Source of the DNA: Obelidium mucronatum
Taxonomy: Eukaryota; Chytridiomycota; Chytridiomycetes; Chytridiales; Chytriomycetaceae
Length of the DNA stretch: 11,974 nt
Direction of reading: 5' to 3'
NCBI GenBank assembly: GCA_025765595.1
Contig: JAIVFH010000632.1
Coordinates: 1-11,974, forward strand
The notes beneath the pieces are model-generated. The model saw only the letters and a program-made list of their open reading frames with translations, made no database searches and was not told the origin of the DNA. The position numbers and the translations under genes were made by a program. Positions 8,432-11,974 of the stretch are shown piece by piece (position 1 is the stretch's first letter; every line of letters starts with the position of its first letter).

Positions 8432-9943
8432 TCAGGCATTGAGCATTTCAATAGTTTGAAGTGCTTGGGCGTCTTTATCTGAGAAGAGGAAAAACAATTT
8501 AGATAGTGAAAAAAGGAAGAAATGATAATTTAGCAAAAATGACCAAGAATAATAAAGGAGAATAAAATGCAGACCAAATTCTTTAGTCACGTAATGACAT
8601 TGTCCTGGAATTGATCTCCATGTGGATATCAGATCACGGATGAATTTAACCATGTTATTGTTGGACAATGCATTGTCAAGAGTGACAGACTGCAGCTTCA
8701 AGAGCAAGTCCATTTCCAACAGCTTGAGAACCAACAAATGGGCCAGATTGATTCCACTGCAAATGGAGATAAAATTAATTAGTAAGAGTAATGATATTAA
8801 TTATAATAAAAACCATACGCATGAGATCCAGTCAATGGCACAAATCCAATTGTTGTTGAGTGATAATTGAAGTTAACATCAATCCAGTTTGCGCGCAGTC
8901 CAAAAAAGGCCAACTTCATGAACGCCGTCCATAAATCTCCCAAGATGGCAATCTTAGAATTGAGAGATACAAAGTAGAGCTACAAAAAACTGGTCAGCAG
9001 CAAATCAAAATGGTATGTTTTAGGAAGGACATTTGTGCGGGAAGTGGTTGCTGTTTCGACGAGAGTCAGAGCAACTGGACAAAAAAACGGCCCATTGCAT
9101 CACAGTTGGAGACTCAAGGAACCGAAATGAAATATTATTGCTGATGATTGTACGCAAAGTCATGAAGCGCACTGTACTTTTGTTGATGTTTTGAGGAAGT
9201 ATGTGTCGTTTTTTCAAGAAAGGGAGAATGGTGCTTGCGCGAGGTGTTGTATCATTTTCTGGAATATAGGAGCCCGCAGTCCGTGAGTATCGGTCAAATG
9301 GGAAGCCAAAGCTTTTGTTGATGGTTTCAATTCTGCAGTGACTGCGTAGCAAGCAAGTTAGGAGAGCACCAACTAACGAAAAATAACATACTTGGTTTGC
9401 CACAAAGACGGTTCTCATCCAAAATGACTTGACAGACGTGAGCGTAGGGATTGGCCCCTAATGCTGGCTTGGGAACAGTCTTGCTTTTGTCAAAGTATGC
9501 CCACACCCACGATGCCTTCTTCTGCTTCTGATGTGACAAGGGCTGGTGCTGATTTAGAGTGAGTTCGAGGGCCACAGTCAATGAAGTAGCAGGTGTTGGG
9601 GTTATCACCCCCCTGCTGGGGATGTTCCTAACACAGCAGCACGTTGCAAAGGAGTGCAATTTTTGCTGCTGTCATCTTCATCTTCATCATCTTCAGCTTT
9701 GTTTTCATCATGGTCATTACAAGGACGCTTTTGAGATGTTGATGCTGAAGAACTCGAAACTGGTTGGAGGGCTGCTGACGATGATGCGGATGATGAAGAT
9801 AATGCACCACTTCTGGAGATATTGAGGAAGGCTCGCTTCTGCCGTTCGGTCTCTTGTTGTGCAAGCTCACGGAGGTCACTTCTGCTGAAAAAGTTTGATG
9901 CTGTAATACCAGCGGCAGCCCTCTCTTTCCCTTTTCCAGCCAT
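8432..9943 (-). pseudogene. hAT-family transposase with BED-like zinc finger, 3' truncated and frame-broken
   Basis: Remains of a hAT transposase. ATG at 9943-9941 opens MAGKGKERAAAG and a Ser/Asp-rich leader. A BED-like finger follows (ASWVWAYFD, HVCQ...RLCGKP, STKALASHLTDTHG), crossing a 50-nt intron at 9391-9342. Further on come a helical stretch (RFMTLRTIISNNISFRFLESP) and the hAT core SKIAILGDLWTAF...GSHA|GINLAHLL, joined over a 62-nt intron at 8818-8757, then TLDNALSNNNM. The reading stops at 8432 with no C-terminal hATC dimerisation region, so the 3' part is lost. The frame changes at a G run near 9606-9611 and again around 9240-9290, and is unclear at about 8985-9080. The exon at about 8979-8819 is short but unmistakable. 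This copy should be inactive. Confidence 0.8.
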
Positions 9944-10026
9944 TTTAAAAATAGTGCTTTTATGTTTTTGGTATTATTGTGAGTTTTTTTATTCCAGCCC
10001 CCTTGCAAGCAATACCTGGCAGGTCT

Positions 10027-10126
10027 GTCGGGTTTGATGGGTCGGGGCTGAGGTCCACCCATGACCCGGCCCTGTGACTTTCGGGGCCGGGGCACCCCGC
10101 CGGGTTGACCTGAACCCGCTCTCACC
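10027..10126 (-). repeat. GC-rich CGGGT-type subterminal region, probable 5' end of the hAT element
   Basis: A sharp GC-rich island in AT-rich surroundings, just upstream of the hAT coding region. Read on the minus strand it starts near GAGAGCGGGTTCAGG and contains repeated CGGGT, CCCGG and ACCCG motifs. Starts of the form CAGNG and short subterminal repeats are typical of hAT elements, so I read this as the 5' terminus, near 10126, with transposase-binding repeats. The matching 3' end was not found, in line with the truncated gene, so no 8-bp target duplication can be shown. Confidence 0.5.
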
Positions 10127-10794
10127 TTAATTTCAGGTCAAGATCATATTGTTATTAAGCAAGATAACACGCCAAGTATTCTCATTGCAAATGAGGAAGC
10201 AACATCAACATATTAAACATATGGACGTGAAAGATAAGAACTTAAACTACCACATTAACAACGGCACAGTGGTCCTTGAGGACACTCCAACTGAACAAAT
10301 GTGGGCTGATTCTTAACGAAAGCAGTTGGGCCTGCTGAACATCGAGAGGCAACATTCAATCTTGGGTTACAAAGTTTGGCTATGTTCCAAGAAGTCAAAT
10401 CTTCCACCACACCCCGAAACGCAGCCAAGTAATATTGCGGGGGAATGTTGAGTTTTTTTTTTTTAGTGGTTTATTCCTCACTTTATTATTTAGAGTAAAG
10501 TATGTCACTGCTGTTTCCATCCTCGCCACGGAGCAAACCCACCAGCCCTGTATAGGCAGCAATTTAATTTTTCAACTCCCTCCACTCTCATCTGTAGCTC
10601 AGAATTGCAGGTCTCCGCTAGGGCTCCTAAACTACCACCAACTTCTTGGTTCCATCACAGATTTGAACCAATGTTGAGTATTACGCATAAAAGATACAAA
10701 TTCATTTGCTCTACTTAACAGAAATTAGAAATAAACTATAAGTTATACGGATTGAACATTTCAACCCGAATCTTTATTGTTAGAATAAAAGGAG
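10127..10794. other. Gene-free interval
   Basis: I see no convincing coding region or structured RNA here. The notable features are a run of 12 T at 10453-10464 and a mildly repetitive AT-rich tract near 10680-10790. The T run would be a poly-A tail for a retroposed element read on the minus strand. Confidence 0.5.
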
Positions 10795-10864
10795 TTTCTG
10801 TGATTTCGAACCTGGGGCATAACACTCTCAAAGCCAGCGCCTTGACTGCTGCACCAAGCACATC
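10795..10864 (-). repeat. tRNA-like pol III promoter, possible SINE head
   Basis: Read on the minus strand this stretch contains TGGTGCAGCAG, which fits the A box pattern TRGYNNARNNG. About 33 bases later comes GGTTCGAAATC, one base off the B box GGTTCGANTCC. GTGC and GCGC can pair as a D stem around AGCAGTCAAG. The anticodon and T stems pair poorly, so this is not a working tRNA. A tRNA-derived SINE running toward the T run at 10453-10464 (poly-A on this strand) would be about 410 bp long. I found no flanking duplication. Confidence 0.42.
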
Positions 10865-11034
10865 TTTCCTGCATGCTTTCCAAACCAAAACACCATAATA
10901 CATTGGCCGTGCGCTGCCGAGATTAAGGGACGCCTTAACCAGAGATGGGTTATGCTTTTGGACCTTGGCGGCATGTGGTTTAACAGCTGCTCACATGTAG
11001 AAAGATGGATACATTTTGTAAATGTAACCTTTAT

Positions 11035-11163
11035 TCAGACGGCGATAAATTTCCCCTTCACTAATTTCCCCCAATTGGAAATCACCATGTCAAGTCGATG
11101 CACCGCCTCAATGGGCAAATGGGATACAAGGTTTTCAACCTCAACAGGTCTCAATGGGACCAT
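11035..11163 (-). CDS. Possible small ORF or terminal exon, 42 aa
   Basis: ATG at 11163 opens a 42-residue frame (MVPLRPVEVENLVSHLPIEA...) that looks more protein-like than the shadow frames around it. Its stop overlaps an AATAAA-type polyadenylation signal on the minus strand (TGAATAAA, 11037-11030). It could be a last exon of the RCC1-type gene upstream or a remnant of another gene. I do not recognise the sequence, and chance remains possible at this length. Confidence 0.25.
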   Translation of the reverse strand: MVPLRPVEVENLVSHLPIEAVHRLDMVISNWGKLVKGKFIAV

Positions 11164-11311
11164 GTAAAAGACTAAAGCAACAGTAAAATGCTTTAAAAGC
11201 GGAGTCTGTGGCAGGGAAAAAGATAACAAGTTGTGTCCTGACAAACAATTAACCACATAAAGCTTACATTAGCTTGCTGCAAATCAACAGGTCGCAAGAC
11301 TCACTTTCATT

Positions 11312-11972
11312 TTATTCCACATTTTTAGAAACTCCAACAACAAGAAATTGGCTTCCAGCAGAAATCAGAAGTGGTTTTCTTGACTTCAAAGGAACAAGAG
11401 CTGGTTGGTTGATTATGCTGTTGTCATGCTTCAAGCCCAATTGACCATAGCAGTTATAGCCTGTAGAATGCAAGCCCTCTTGTGTGATACATCTATCAAG
11501 TTTTTTTCTCAAAAAATGCTGCAAAAAAAGACTGAAAAGCTCATAGCTTACATGTTTGATCACCTGATGTGGAACATGCAATCCCTCTTGCATTTGGCAC
11601 AGAAAGTATTTGGAATACATTTGTTTGTTGCAGTATTGGCCCCAAGCCCAGTTGGCCAGAATCACCCCGACCTGATACAAACACATCACCCATACCGCAA
11701 AGTATAACAGTATGATGAAGGCCTCCTTTGATGTCTAATATACTCCTTTTTCTCATCGGCAGCACCTCGGTCAAGTACCAACATGGCTTTTCATGACCCA
11801 CTCCTAATTCCCCAAATCCATTTCCACCACAAGCAAAGAGTCCCTTTTCACCATTACGAAATTCACCAGTTATGAAAGAGGAAAATCCGCATGCATAGAT
11901 TGCTAAGGGTGAAAAATTTGATGGGGCCACCATAGGCACTCCACTACAAAATTCATTTTGTTGATCAAGACT
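11312..11972 (-). CDS. RCC1-repeat (beta-propeller) protein, 3' part only
   Basis: A partial gene; its 5' end lies beyond the right edge, since the frame is open to base 11972. Several RCC1-type blades are visible: GLFACGGNGFGELGVG, GGLHHTVIL with DVFVSGRGDSGQLGLG, and GLHSTGYNCYGQLGL, ending ISAGSQFLVVGVSKNVE. RCC1-like proteins form seven-bladed propellers and act in nuclear transport, chromatin binding or ubiquitin pathways; which role applies here cannot be told. An intron follows GDQTC with donor GTAAGC at 11551. The protein fits best if 61 nt are removed between two copies of ATGTA, giving GDQTCITQEGLHSTG, but no GT-AG pair does this exactly. A canonical 91-nt intron (11551-11461) keeps the frame but deletes part of the blade. 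This is the only gene here that looks like an ordinary host gene. Confidence 0.75.
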
Positions 11973-11974
11973 GG

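Noticed and set aside
10590..10680. Plus-strand tRNA-like stretch starting ctgtagctcaga
   Set aside because: The A-box resemblance is fair, but the B-box position (ggttccatcac) is poor and no cloverleaf forms.

Overview
The window looks like a transposon-rich piece of a basidiomycete fungal genome. The evidence is many short GT-AG introns (about 44-70 nt), a KDZ-family transposase with its CxC5/CxC6 cysteine clusters (a family best known from basidiomycetes), PIF/Harbinger and hAT transposases, and an RCC1-type gene at the right edge. The species cannot be named from the sequence; a rust fungus or another TE-expanded basidiomycete would fit.

Layout. 169-2962 (-): an unrecognised multi-exon gene with a Ser/Thr/Pro-rich and acidic middle. 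2965-5000 (+): a KDZ transposase gene, divergent from it and almost touching. 5001-5502: AT-rich DNA, then a dense 12-bp repeat block. 5503-8245: a complete PIF/Harbinger DNA transposon with matching terminal inverted repeats and a TTA target duplication. It carries a Myb/SANT-like gene (+) and a DDE transposase gene (-), convergent and separated by a TTA-type microsatellite. 8432-9943 (-): remains of a hAT transposase lacking its C-terminal dimerisation region, with GC-rich subterminal DNA at 10027-10126. 10127-11311: mostly gene-free, with a tRNA-like pol III promoter (possible SINE) near 10860 and a possible small exon at 11035-11163. 11312-11972 (-): 3' part of an RCC1-repeat gene that runs off the window.

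How the parts relate. In PIF/Harbinger elements the Myb-like protein and the DDE transposase act together, so the two convergent genes are one mobile unit. Three blocks of one evolving 12-bp repeat family, built on the odd palindromes CCTAATAGG and CCGAATCGG, lie in an intron of the unrecognised gene, in an intron of the KDZ gene and just downstream of the KDZ gene. The two introns holding them are by far the longest in their genes.

Caution. Nearly every gene has one or more one-base frame changes, several in or beside homopolymer runs, plus a few in-frame stops. They may be real decay of old transposons or residual read errors in the assembly. Exon limits below were worked out by hand from splice motifs and frame agreement, with no transcript evidence.
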